Source of the DNA: Bryoerythrophyllum caledonicum
Taxonomy: Eukaryota > Streptophyta > Bryopsida > Pottiales > Pottiaceae
Reading direction: 5' to 3'
Assembly (NCBI GenBank): GCA_963971425.1
Contig: OZ020517.1
Location: 21,896,462 to 21,960,461, forward strand
DNA: 64,000 nt
Both the position numbers and the translations under genes were made by a program. Under the pieces are notes generated by a model, which saw nothing but the letters and a program-made list of their open reading frames with translations, was not told the DNA's origin and ran no database searches. Positions within the stretch are counted from its first letter, which is position 1. The number at the start of each line of letters is the position of its first letter. Positions 1 to 11,710 of this stretch are shown piece after piece.

Positions 1-127
1 TTATAAAATCAAAAATAAAATAAATACTCGAACCTCAATACACCAACACACTAATAAAAAAGAAATAAAAAAACACCTAAAATATAAACATAAACCACAA
101 ACACCAAACTATCACACTAAACCCAAA

Positions 128-181
128 CACTATAAAATTCTAATACTACTAAGTGGAGACATAGAAACCAACCCCGGACCC
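128..181 (+). other. 2A-like ribosome-skipping peptide in LINE-A
   Basis: Frame 2 reads HYKILILLSGDIETNPGP, ending just before Met182. It matches the 2A core D-[VI]-E-x-N-P-G-P, preceded by a hydrophobic leucine-rich stretch as is usual. 2A peptides make the ribosome skip the Gly-Pro bond, separating the upstream product from the downstream one. Related sequences are known in trypanosome L1Tc and in several APE-type LINEs. The frame is open upstream to base 2 with no ATG, so an upstream peptide is implied outside the window. Confidence 0.82.
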
Positions 182-3100
182 ATGCCAAATATACTAAAAA
201 GACATCCCAAAACACATAAGAAAAATGCCAAAATATACTTCAACCCCATTACCATAAAATTACAACCAGAATATGGACAAATAGCAAAATCTTTTGCACC
301 TTTCCTAAAAAACACACATACATCACACCACATACATAACAATACACACCCAAACTTTGCCCAATACATACAACAAAAAAATACGCATCCACCACCTCAT
401 ATCCTATATGCCCTAGTAGTCACTACTCACCCACACTTAGATGAATGTAACCACCTCCTAAATCCACTAAATCATACCACAATCACATGGACCAACACAC
501 TTCTACAAACCTTACTAAACGTACAAAATCCACCAGAACGACTCATTCACATTCCACATCCATACTTAAAACTCCTTGAAAACAACCAAAATATTATAAA
601 CCATGAGAACTCAAGACATAAAAAACTATATGACTTCATACATAGTCAAACCACACCCCCGTCAAACAAAACAATAAAACTAAAATTTCCTTACCTCCCT
701 AACAACCTCATAAACGAATCACTAAAATGTCTAGACCCTATACCAGAATACACCTACCCTCCCCCACCTCTTCTCTACATCCCTCTACAAAATCAAAACA
801 TAAGATCAAACCAAGAAAATACATACATAATCACATGGAATGCCTCCTCACTAAACATTGCCCTCCCCAGCTTACAAACTTTGGTCACACACATAGACAC
901 ACCACCCGCCCTCATAGTTATACAAGAAACAAAATTAACTGCCAAAAAATCTACAAAATACATACAAAACATATTTCAAAACTATAAACTCATCTTTAAC
1001 AATACACATGCACTTACAAGATGCATTCAACAACAAAGACCATATACACCGGGCCGCGGTGACCTACTTACACTAATACACAAAAAATATGCCTTCCCGG
1101 GCAACATCAACAAAATCCCTACCCCAATGCACATATCACCATACATCCAAATAATCAAAATCACTAATCACCCACTTCAACCGTGGTTAATCTTTCACAT
1201 GTATATGCCATCCCATCCCGAAGATACTAGATTTATCTTAGACATACAAAACACTATCACATCCCAAGTCAACAATAATCCCAATCATACATACCTATTA
1301 TGTGGAGACTTCAATAGAGACATAGCGCTAATTGGCCGCCAAAATGGAAATCGTAACACCCCCCCTCAAAGCATCGATTACCAATGGCGTCGCTTCACAG
1401 AAAGCTTAAACTTTACCTACATCAATACTGATACACAATTCTCTAGACAAGGTGGCTATAATTATAGTGATTGGAGTCTAATAGACGGATTCTATATAAA
1501 TACAAACAACAATACACAATGCACCTCCACAACAGACAAAGATATTATTCTCAATTCAAACCATTCACCAGTACAACTACACATTCCAAATAACACATTA
1601 ATTAGTAGAACTCCTATAATCCTAAATAATGACACTATACGCATACTCAACCCCATTCCCAAAAACAGCATAGAAAATTCAACACAAAACTCTTCAAAGA
1701 AAACTCCGTACAAATAGACTCCCTCATAAACACTCTTGACAATAATAGCCAATTAACACAAGCACAATGGCAAGAAGCATGCCACACCCTAGATAAACTC
1801 ATCAATAAAATCTCTGATACACTAGAACAAACTTGTAAAGCATCCCCAATACCCCAAATGACAAACAAAACTTCTCAACAAAGCGGGTACTTACCCCGCA
1901 AACTTTCTAAAACTTGGAAACAACACCTAACCACATACCATACTATACGGAAAACCATTAGAATGGTAACAAACAACCCTCAATGGCGGAATCACCCCAT
2001 ATGCACTGAACTACTAACTCTACAACACACCCAAATCCCCACCCCGCCACCTCCGGACCTCCCCCATGTGACATGGATAAAAGATATAGCACTAATTGCA
2101 AAAAAAGCCAACATACAAGCCAGGAAAATAATCACAAAATACACCAAAGATAACATTAAAAAAACCATCTTTAAATATGGACAACTATACGAAATCAGCC
2201 CAAAAAAAATTAACAAAAAAGTCTTTAAAAACCTTAAATCTCCGCCTATGGACTGTATCAGAGATCAATATAATAATATTCTAACTAGCCCAGAAGATAT
2301 TGCGAATGAAATATTAAACCAACAAACAATAACCAACAGACCAACAGTACCAACATGCAATTACCAACCACAACATACAAACGAATGTACATGTACAGTA
2401 CGCCAATACCCATGGCATGACCTCGATGGATATACCCTTGACAAACGAGGTGAATCTGAAATTCCAATGCATAAATACCTTAACAGAGCCACTTATGACA
2501 CATGCCTCCAAAATCTTGGTAACAATAAAGCCCAGGTCCGGATCGTATACCAAACTCAATACTCAAAAACATGCCCCCAAGATTCCATAAGCTATTATTC
2601 CTATTCTTCTCCCACTCCTATAAACAAAAACAAATACCGGACTCATGGAAATCAAGTGCAACAATCTTACTATACAAAAAAGGCGACCCATCCATACTAC
2701 CCAACCATAGGCCAATCGCACTAGCTAACACAATATATAAACTCTTTACCAACACACTCACTTTTATACTATCCTCATATGGTGAAAAATTCAAAATCCT
2801 ACTTGATAGTCAAGAAGGATTTAGAGCCGAAAGAAGTACCGCTTGACAAATTCAAACTATAATAGCCGCACTAGAAGACGCAAAATTTACTAACCAAGAT
2901 ATATACATATTATACGTTGACTTCAAAAATGCCTTTGATTCAATAGATCATGCCCGACTACTAGCAATAATGACGGACCTTGGTTACCCAAAAGATGCAA
3001 CTACACTCGTAGAAAACATCTACTCCCAGTCATCCACTTACTACATTGGTGAACACTTTGGGAAAACAAAACCTATACCTATCCGAAGAGGAACTATATA

Positions 3101-3697
3101 AGGGGACACCCTTAGCCCATATCTATTCATTATATTTTTAGAACCACTACTCAGATGGCTAGAAAGAGGCAACAACGGATATACTTTTGGCACATCACAA
3201 ACCATAATAAACTCCGCCGCATACGCAGATGACCTAGCCACCATCACTAACAAAATCAAATCAATCCAAATACAACTCAATAAAATTGATAGATATTGTA
3301 AATGGGTTGGTATGGACGTAGGTGTCCCAAAATGTGTCGTTACCGGATGCCCAAACAAATCCAAACTGAACCCTACCACTTTCAAAGCCCTAATACAAGC
3401 CTCCAACATCAATTACCGCAACCAACCAATCCCTACACTACACCAAAATGAACCATACATATACCTAGGTACAAATCTTGTTCCCTCACTAAAATGGAAA
3501 ATCCAAATTCACACTACAACCACGAAACTCATCAAACAATGCAAAGAACTAACATGTCCGGCCACCATGAAACAAAAAATAAAAATGGTTAATACCATAC
3601 TACGCCCAGGTGTGGCATACAGTTTCTACGGTGTACCATACTCTATGCCAGCCATCAAAAAACTTGATCAAAATATAATCGCCATACAAAAAGCATA

Positions 3698-3710
3698 TGT
3701 GGATTTCCAA
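3698..3710. repeat. Target-site duplication of LINE-B, left copy
   Basis: TGTGGATTTCCAA here corresponds to TGTGGATTACCAA at 7480-7492. One mismatch in 13 flanks LINE-B. The same bases are continuous LINE-A coding sequence (a Cys-Gly-x-Pro codon run), so removing LINE-B plus one copy restores LINE-A continuity. Confidence 0.75.
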
Positions 3711-3964
3711 GAAGAAAGAATGCCGGCCTCCAAAGGAGTCGGCGTGAATAAAGTGTCTGTTCGTTCCACTACTAAGACCAAATCCACTGGTGAGATGGAA
3801 CTACATCCCCCTTTCAAGGGTAGACACTATGTAACAAGTAGCCAGAAACCACAAAACCAACCAAAAAGAGCATCTAGGGAGGAGGGAGAGAGAGAGGGGG
3901 AAAAGGAGGGAGAGAGGGGGGAAAAGGTGGTGAGGGGGTGTGTATACATGTTATGTTTTGAAAA
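3711..3964 (-). other. LINE-B 3' UTR with terminal stem-loop and TTC tail
   Basis: Read on the minus strand, it passes a pyrimidine-rich tract and a block shared with 11,040-11,190, then ACTTTATTCACGCCG. It ends in an imperfect hairpin (GCCGACTCC / GGAGGCCGGC) and ATTCTTTCTTCTT next to the target duplication. The same order is seen at the LINE-A 3' end. LINE reverse transcriptases commonly recognise such 3' hairpins. The hairpin here carries mismatches relative to LINE-A. Confidence 0.7.
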
Positions 3965-4815
3965 TAAAGTGTAGAGGAAAGTTTATGGGGGGTCTTGTGT
4001 ATTGCGGAGGGCTTGTCTATTTTGCGTTTATGTAGAAGAATGGACATAGCATGTTGTATGGCAATGATGTTAATGTTTGTGAAAGTATTTGTAATTGTAG
4101 CAGTAGGGATTTTAAAGGTATCTTCCACGGTTTTTATAGATGGTATAAAGGTAGTGGTACGGGCGCCAGCAATGATTACAATAAGGGGGTCCACTTTCCA
4201 TCCAAGGGATATGTCATCTATAAGGGGTTGGTATTTATTGATTTTGTTTTCGATTGTTTCTGGGGAGAATCTGTCATTATAGTATGTAAATTCGATGAAT
4301 TGGATGGTGTAATCTTGGTTTATGTGATCGGGTGGGGGGTCATTGTATGGTAGGCCTCTAACGCAGAGTATGTCCGGTTTGAGTCAAGCATTGCAGTGGC
4401 ATTGTTGAGTTTCACATGTACATGAAAGTAGCCATGGTGGGACTGTATTTTCTTGTGGGTTGTTATTAAAGGTGCCGGCATTCATGAGGATAAAACATCT
4501 TGATTTGTTATGGGAGGTGATTAGTTTGCGGATTTGCCATACAGCTTTGTTATGTCTTTTGATGATTAGGGAGTGTATGTGGTGGTTATGACATTTGAGT
4601 AAGACATGTAGCCATGTGTCGGGATCCGTGGATGTGCATATTGGGCATGTTATGGATGGGAATCTTTCCACTCCAAAAAAGAGTTGTTTTCGGGCGTTTC
4701 CCATGTATTGTCCGATACGGAATTTGATAAGGCATGTTATTTGTGAGTCGGTGATGATGGGGTTTTTCCAGAAGTTTGTAGAGAGTTCATTGTCTATGTT
4801 GTTGTTATTAGTCAA
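3965..4815 (-). pseudogene. LINE-B C-terminal segment with Cys/His motif
   Basis: Minus-strand coding sequence downstream of RNase H. It contains CLIKFRIGQYMGNARKQLFF, then CPICTSTDPDTWLHVLLKC, a CxxC..H..C arrangement found after RNase H in several LINE clades. A TGA at about 4384 interrupts the frame after CHCNA; LINE-A has an AGG arginine codon at the same site, consistent with CGA to TGA decay here. Coding similarity to LINE-A 10,590-10,975 then continues to HKRKIDKPSAIHKTPH, the last conserved residues. The function of this tail is not known. Confidence 0.75.
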
Positions 4816-4947
4816 CTTTTCTATATTAGAGAAGTTATCTGAGATTGTGTCTAGATTATTATATAGATCTTGTTTTTTGAGGTATTTGCTCAGGAATCTA
4901 ACCGGGCCTTTATCTGGGGTGTCTTCTTTGGAGGGCTAGTCTTCTTT

Positions 4948-6330
4948 TTAGAAGTAATATGGGGTGGCATGGGCATATTTGTGTGGATCTTTGGCATTTT
5001 TGTGTGATTTTTCTCGGCCCTCTTTTGCTAGTTTATCCGCTTGTTCGCTACCATCAATGTCGGCGTGGGCTCGGTCTTTGTGGATGGTTGTGATTTGTCT
5101 TCGTTTTAGTATCATTTGGACCATAGGTTTTAGTATGGTTTGGTCGGGGTGGCTATTGTGGACGGTGGAGTGTGTTATTTGGGTATTTAATAGATACAGT
5201 GCGTTAATGCAGTCTGTGAATATGTGCGCTGGCTCATTGTTGTATTTTGTTGTGATAATTTCCAATGTTTTGTGGATGGCCATGAGTTCAGCTCTGAGGA
5301 TATTTTGTAGTCCATGCAGTCGTTTGGCTAATTTGATTTCTTTTGTAGGGTTGTATATTCCATAACCGGATTTTTCCCTACGCCAGTTGCCCGGACTAAT
5401 CTGTCTTGGTGGTTTGAAGGAACCATCGGTATAGTAGCTATATGCGGGGTCAAATTTTGGTGAGGTGGTAGTTTGGTAGTCCGGGAGGGGTGGGGGTGAT
5501 GAGGTGTAATCTAGTGTGTTGTTGTTGTGATTTAGTTTTGACCATTTTTTGTTTTTGTTTACTGGTGTTGGTATAGGTGTTGGTGGGGCCATCTTTGTGT
5601 GTAGCCGGTTTATGTTAAGAGTTTTTGCTATGTAGGTGAGTTCGGCAAGTTGTTCTATAGTGCCAAGGGTTTGGTTTTGGTGATGGACGCATATTACTTG
5701 TAATATAGATGGTTTGATTCTGGGTTTTTTTTGCTCGGGTGGGATAGTAGGTTCTTCATATGTAATTGTGTCCGCTTCAAATATAGTAATGATATGGGAG
5801 TCTGCAAATGGGCTTGATTGTGGGTTAAAGTTTTGGTACCAATTTTTGTCTGGTGTGATAATAAGTGTAAATGTGTGTTGTGGGTCATATTTGGCAGCAA
5901 GACGAGCCCAGTGTAGTACTTGACATGTTTCCTCCTCATTATGGGGGTGAGCTATACCCTTACTGACCCATTTATAGTTAAAGGCTTTACCCAATGAACC
6001 AAATATTTTATCTCTTTCGAAGGGTGAGTAGAATTTTTTTAATTTGGTGGAGCATGTGACGGGGGAGGAGAAGTATGATTGTTCGATGTTAAAGGATGAG
6101 ATTAATGAGTCTAGAATAGGTGTGGGTATTGTGTATTGTGCACTTTTGAGGGGATTATTTTTTGGAATGTGATATTTATATCTTTGGTATAACCAAATTA
6201 ATTCGGTTTCGAATGGTTGGGTTGCTGGTTCAATGTTTGTAGGAGTTTGTAGTTTCAGGTTGTACTTGATTCCATAGCCATTGGAGTCTAGTAGTGGGAA
6301 TGGTGTGTAAATGTCGGCCATTTGCTTCAT
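4948..6330 (-). pseudogene. LINE-B linker and RNase H domain
   Basis: A 460-codon open stretch on the minus strand. The first 300 residues form a LINE-specific linker without a recognised domain. RNase HI follows: YYTDGSF (first Asp), LRAELMAIHKTLE (Glu), HIFTDCINALYLL (second Asp) and RAHADIDGSEQADKLAKEG (last His/Asp region). All four acidic positions appear present. RNase H removes the RNA template strand during retrotransposition; it is found in some LINE clades (I-like, some plant L1). The frame breaks near 4940 before the C-terminal segment. Confidence 0.85.
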
Positions 6331-6537
6331 ATAGATGGGCTTGATTTTTCTCTATTTTAATTGTGTTCGAGATTGTGATAATATCTTTCTCAGGGTTACA
6401 TTCCGTTGTATAGATGTTTAGGAGTGGGATGATTATAGGTGGAATGACGGATCTTGAGTCTTGTATTTGTTCTTGGAGGTGATGGGCTTGAATGATTTCC
6501 GAGTAGAATTTATTTTGGATTTGTTGATAATATTGTT

Positions 6538-7239
6538 TTAGTTTTTCGGTGTTATATGTGGAGGTATTACAATCGTGTCTGGGAAAGAGGTTTCTTTGAG
6601 GGAGCCATTTATTGAATGTATTGTTGTTGTGTTGCCATTGGCATAGGTATTTTGTATTCTATTGGTATCTATATGTTGTATATGTGCATGTCGTATGATG
6701 TTATTAATAGGATATGTGGTGGGATTTTTAGTGATGTATGTTGGGGGGCGGGGGTGGTATGGGTATAAGGAGTTGGGAGGATGGATTGGTGGTAGGATAG
6801 TTCTTGGGAGGGTGTTGTTGTTGATGGTGATGAATGGGTCTTGGAGTATGTAGGAGTATGGGTGTATGTTGCAAGAGATATCACATGTGGTGAGGCATGT
6901 TGGATGGCAAAATAGTTGTTTGGCAATATTTAGGGCGCTTTTGATTAGTTTGGATGGGGTGAAGTCGATGGTTTTGAAGTCCTCATTATTCATGATGTCT
7001 GTACCGTTTGGTAGAGTAATTTGTTTCAATTCGAAAATATTTTTTGAGAGGAGTTTTTGTAAAAGTTTTTGGGAGAGTTGGGTGTTGAGTGTGTTGTGGT
7101 TTTGTGTTTCTTGTCGCCATACTATTTCTAATGATGTTAAGTTAAAGAGGAAATTTGGAAGTGTGCTCTTAAGGTGAACTTTAGCTATGTGTTTTAATAG
7201 GAAGAGTGTACGGGTTATTGGTGATCTTATACAATCCAT
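6538..7239 (-). pseudogene. LINE-B post-RT linker
   Basis: A 233-codon minus-strand open stretch, Ile/Asn/Pro/Thr rich, homologous to LINE-A 7700-8410. Upstream at 7260-7445 the same element codes QLPHNLFGLEAFSLKNAYL, the conserved start of this region in its sister copy. No domain recognised. It joins the RT thumb to the RNase H half in the intact family ORF. Confidence 0.6.
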
Positions 7240-7479
7240 TTTTTTAATTCTAGGTATATTGTCGGCGCCACCGAATTGTGCAAGAACATAATGAGTTAAC
7301 CCATTTTATATTTTTCCGAGCCTACCTTTGTCATTTAGGGCGTTTTGTAATTGTTCCCCTATACACTGTAGAAAGGCGTTTTTGAGGGAGAAAGCTTCAA
7401 GTCCAAATAGGTTGTGTGGGAGTTGAGTTATTGCGTTTGACATGCATTTGGGCATACCACAAATGGTTTTCTGTATGGC

Positions 7480-9555
7480 TGTGGATTACCAAAATGTATG
7501 TCAAACGAAATAACACAACTTCCACATAACCTATTTGGACTTGAAGCTTTCTCCCTCAAAAACGCATATCTCCGATGTATAGGCGAACAACTACAAAATG
7601 CGTTAAACGATAAAGGTAGACTTGGAAAAATATATAATGGATTAACGCAATATATCCTTGCCCAATACGGTGGCGCCGAATACATACCCAGAATTTAAAA
7701 AAGTGACTGCATAAGACCACCAATCACACGAACATTCTTCTTATTAAAACACATAGCTAAATTCCACCTTAAAAGTACGCTCCCAAACTTCCTCATCAAT
7801 CCTACATCACTAGAAATACTGTGGCGCCAAGAAACACTAAACCACAATACACTTAATGCCCAACTCTCCCAAAAGCTTCTACAAAAACTCCTCTCAAAAA
7901 ATATTATCGAATTAACCCGAATTACTTTACCCAACGGCACACACATCATGAACAATGAGGACTTCAAAACCTACCACTTCACCCCATCCAAACTAATAAA
8001 AAGTGCCCTAAACGTTGCTAAACAACTATTTTGCCAGCCAACATGCCCCACTACATGTAATACTCCTTGTAACATACACATATACTCTCACATACTTAAA
8101 GATTCATTCACCACCCTCAACAATAACATATACCCAAGAAATATCCCCACAACAATCAATCCCCCTAACCCCCCACATACATACCATCCCCGTCCCCCAA
8201 CATACATCCCCAAAAACCCTACCACATACCCCATTAAGAACATCATACGCCATAAACACATCCAACACACAAACACAAATAACATACAAAATACCTACAC
8301 AAAATATTTATGCCAATGGCAACACAATAATAATACATACAATAAATGGCTTCCCCAAAGAGACCTTTTTCCACGACACGACACCAATACTTCCACACAT
8401 AACACTAAAAAATTAAAACAATACTACCAAAAAATTCAAAACAAAACATACTCAGATATCATCCTAGCCCACCACCCTCAAGAACAACTCTCAGACTCAA
8501 GAGCCGTAACACCACCCATAATTATCCCACTCTTAAACATCTACACAACAGAATGTAACCCCGAAAAAGATATCCTTACATCCTCGAACACAATTCAAAT
8601 AAATAACAACCAAGCACATCTATACAAAGAAAATGGCCGATATTTACACACCATCCCCGTTACTAGACTCCAATGGCTATGGAACCAATATAATACAAAG
8701 TTACAAATCCCAACAAACATCAAACCAACAACCCAATCCTTTGAAACCGAACTAATATGGCTATACCAAAGATATAAATACCGAATACAAAAAACAGACC
8801 CCCTAAAAAATGCGCAATACACAATACCCACTCCCACGTTAGACACACTAATCTCATCCTTCAACATCGAACAATCATACTTTTCTTCCCCGGTCACATG
8901 TTCTACCAAACTAAAAAAATTCTACTCACCGTATGAAAGAGACAAAATATTCGGATCCCTAGGTAAGGCCTTTGACTATAAATGGATTGGTAATGATATA
9001 GCTCACCCCCACAATGAGAAGGACATGGAACAAGCCATACATTGGGCTAGACTTGCCGCCAAACACGACCCAAATAACACAAATACAATCATCATCACAC
9101 CAAACAACAATTGGTATCAAAATAACAACCAACATTTAAACCCATTTCCAGATTCGCATATCATTGCATTATTTGAGGCAGACACAATACCATACGAAGA
9201 ACCTACTATTCCACCCGAGCTAAAAAAACCCCGCATTGAGCCATCTACAATACAAATACTATGCGTCCATCATCAAAATCAAACCCTAGGCTCTCTAGAA
9301 CAACTTGCAGAACTTACCTCCATAACAGACAATCTAGACATACACCAACTATACACAAAACAGGCCCCACCAACACCCATACAAACCCCCGTAAACAAAA
9401 GTAAAAACTGGTCAAAACTAAACTATGTCAACAACACATTAAACTACTCCGTCACACCTCCCCCTCTTCCAGACTACTCAACTCATACCACACCAAAGTT
9501 TAACCCCGCACACAGTTATTACATTGATGGCTTCTTAAACCACCAGAACAAATAA
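7480..9555 (+). pseudogene. LINE-A post-RT linker to start of RNase H
   Basis: LINE-A coding sequence resumes here after LINE-B. MSNEITQLPHNLFGLEAF begins at 7498, there is a stop at 7698, and a 535-codon stretch runs from 7948. Residues match LINE-B throughout. The end enters RNase H as YYIDGF, where LINE-B has YYTDGSF; the Asp is kept but the following Ser is changed and the frame shifts by 9540. The family polyprotein is therefore broken in both copies at different points, so each can correct the other in a consensus. Confidence 0.8.
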
Positions 9556-10975
9556 GCCCGGGCTCTTGGCGCAGAGAAAAAGATGGCTATGGCATATATA
9601 ATTCTACCAAAGAAATTAAACTAGCCAAAAGACTCCATGGCCTACAAAATATCCTTAGAGCAGAACTCATGGCCATTCACAAAACACTACAAATCACAAC
9701 ACAATACAAAAATGAACCTGCATATATATTCACCGATTGTATAAATGCACTTTGCCTACTAAACACTCAAATAACACACCCTACCCTTCACAATAGCCAC
9801 CCCGACCAAACCATATTAACATCAATGGTCCAAATGTTACAAAATCGTACACAAATCACAACCCTCCACAAAGTGAGAGCCCATGCCAACATTGACGGCA
9901 ACGAACAAGCAGACAAATTAGCAAAAGAAGGCCGAGAAAAAACACACAAAAATGCCAAAGACCCACACGAACATGCCCATGCTACTTCATACTACTTTCA
10001 AAAAGAAGACTGGCCTTCCAAAGAAGATATCCCCGACAAAGGCCCAATTAGATTTTTGGGCAAATATCTCAAAAAACAAGACCTTTACAACAACCTTGAC
10101 ACAATCTCAGAAAACATTCCTAACATAGAAAAATGGACTAACAATAACGACATAGACAATGAACTCTCTACAGACTTTTGGAAAAACCCCATCATCTCAG
10201 ACTCGCAAATAACATGCCTCATCAAATTCCGTACTGGTCAGTATATGGAAAACGCTCACAAACAACTCTTCTTTGGAATAGAAAGATTTCCATCCATAAC
10301 ATGCCCCATATGCCCCTCAACGGACCCCAACACATGGCTTCATGTTCTACTCAAATGCCAAAACCACCACATACACTCGCTAATTGTTAAAAGACATAAT
10401 AAAGCGGTATGGGAAGTCCGAAAACTAATCACCTCTTACAACAAATCGAGATGTTTTATACTAATGAACGCCGACACTTTTAATAACAATCCACAAGAGA
10501 ATACGGTCCCCCTTGGCTACTCCCATGCTCCTGTATGACTCAAAGATGTCATTGCAACGCTAGGCTCAAACCGGACATCCTTTGTGTTAGAGGTTTACCA
10601 TATAATGACCCACCACCCAATAACATCAACTAAGACTACACCATTCAATTCATTGAATTCACATATTGCAATGATAGATTTTCCCTGAAAAAAATCCAAA
10701 ATAAAATAAATAAATACCAACCCCTTATTGACGACATCATCGCCTTTGGATGGAATGTGGACCCCCTTATTGTAATCACATCCGGCGCTCATGCCACCAC
10801 CTTTACCCCATCTATGAAAACCCTAGAAGATACCTTCAAGATACCTATTGAAACAATTAAAACTACCTTTAAAAATATCAACACCATTGCTATCCAATAT
10901 GCCATGTCTATTCTTCTACATAAACGCAAAATTGAAAACAACCAAGCCCTCCCTAATACACAAGACCCCCCTTAA
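9556..10975 (+). pseudogene. LINE-A RNase H body and C-terminal Cys/His segment
   Basis: After the frameshift the frame reads ILRAELMAIHKTLQ, YIFTDCINALCLL and RAHANIDGNEQADKLAKEG, the RNase H core. CPICPSTDPNTWLHVLLKC follows, then a frame break near 10,510-10,540. The final coding residues (to 10,975) match the LINE-B C-terminus. Relative to LINE-B, Asp in HADIDG is Asn here (HANIDG), a position near the last catalytic residues. Non-functional copy. Confidence 0.8.
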
Positions 10976-11229
10976 AAACTTCGCCACCTTGACTCTTCCT
11001 TATTGGCTGATTGTGTGGTCTTTGCTACTTGCTTGGTTAGTTTTTAGGTCGTGGTTGGTTATTTGTTTGGTTGGTTTCTGGCTACGCGTTACATAGTGTC
11101 TACCCTCGAAAGGGGGGAGTAGTTCCAGCTCACTAATTCCCTGTCCGGTGGGCATGGTCTTGGTAGTGGAACAAACAGACACTTTATTCACGCCGGTTTC
11201 CTTCGGAAACCGGCGTTCTTCTTCTTCTT
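10976..11229 (+). other. LINE-A 3' UTR, perfect stem-loop and (TTC)n tail
   Basis: The sequence after the ORF matches the LINE-B 3' UTR. It ends in a perfect 10-bp stem, GCCGGTTTCC (11,192-11,201), loop TTC, GGAAACCGGC (11,205-11,214), then G(TTC)n to about 11,229, where LINE-C coding sequence resumes. Hairpin plus short microsatellite tail is a typical LINE 3' end; poly(A) is absent. Confidence 0.78.
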
Positions 11230-11710
11230 TTGTGTTTTGTGGGATATTTAATTGGATTGGTGAGTGGTTTGAGTTTAGAACGATTTTTGTTTGCGTTGTA
11301 CAAAAGTATTGTGCATGATTGAAGTTGTGCATGTAAAAGCCCTCTATTAAGCTAAGGTCTTTATAGTCATATCCACTTTGTCTCGAGTGTCTTGAGTCTG
11401 TAGTGTATATTTAAAATTTAGGTTATTGGTGAAGTTGCGCCATTGATGGTCAATGGGTTGTGGTGGGGAATAGCCGTCTCCGTGTTATCTCCCAGTTAGT
11501 GCAACGTCTCTATTAATATGGCCACATAGTAAATGTGCATGGTTTGGATGATTGTTGATTTGAGTAGTAATGGTATTTTTGATATCTGTGATGAATCTGA
11601 TGTCTTCTGAATGGGATGGCATGTAAATGTGAAGTATTAGCCATGGTCAAAGCGGTTGGTTGTTAATTTTTAGAATTTGTAGATAAGGCGATATGTGCAT
11701 TGGTGTGGGG
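11230..11710 (-). pseudogene. LINE-C endonuclease, distal part
   Basis: Minus-strand sequence homologous to LINE-A 1113-1597. It includes LNSNHSPIQLNIP (the catalytic His region of the AP endonuclease) and upstream endonuclease residues in degraded frames. It stops at 11,230 against the LINE-A tail. The rest of LINE-C (RT onward) would lie beyond the left window edge, because LINE-A is inserted here. At 11,711 it is interrupted by a solo-LTR-like element and resumes at 14,090. Confidence 0.7.

Larger units (their letters stand above)
2..3710 (+). pseudogene. LINE-A polyprotein, 5' part (2A, AP endonuclease, RT)
   Basis: This is the 5' part of a non-LTR retrotransposon ORF that is already open at the left edge. 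A 2A-like motif (155-181) precedes the first in-frame ATG (182). An AP-type endonuclease follows at about 830-1600, with WNASS, QETKL, GDFNRD, SLIDGFY and SNHSPV supplying the expected N, E, D/N, D and H positions. The frame shifts near 1640-1690 and again near 2540-2570. The reverse transcriptase runs from about 2570 to 3700, with FKNAFDSIDH and AYADDLA (two catalytic Asp). In-frame stops lie at 2844 (TGA) and about 3100 (TAA, in the place of Gln of the canonical QGDTLSP). Family role: target-primed reverse transcription, nuclear. The copy is dead and is interrupted at 3710 by LINE-B; it resumes at 7480. Confidence 0.9.
3711..7479 (-). mobile_element. LINE-B, 5'-truncated antisense LINE nested in LINE-A
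   Basis: Minus-strand copy of the same LINE family as LINE-A. It begins at 7479 in the region just after the RT fingers/palm (reading AIQKTICGMPKCM), so it is 5'-truncated, and ends at 3711 with a stem-loop and a TTC-rich tail. A 13-bp imperfect target duplication flanks it. It carries the post-RT region, the RNase H domain, the C-terminal Cys/His segment and the 3' UTR. Because LINE-A resumes at 7480 with the same region in plus orientation, the two form about 3.5-kb inverted arms that are clearly diverged from each other. Confidence 0.85.

Noticed and set aside
3874-4194. Pro-rich minus-strand ORF as an independent gene
   Set aside because: It is the C-terminal LINE-B coding segment reading on into a pyrimidine-rich 3' UTR tract.
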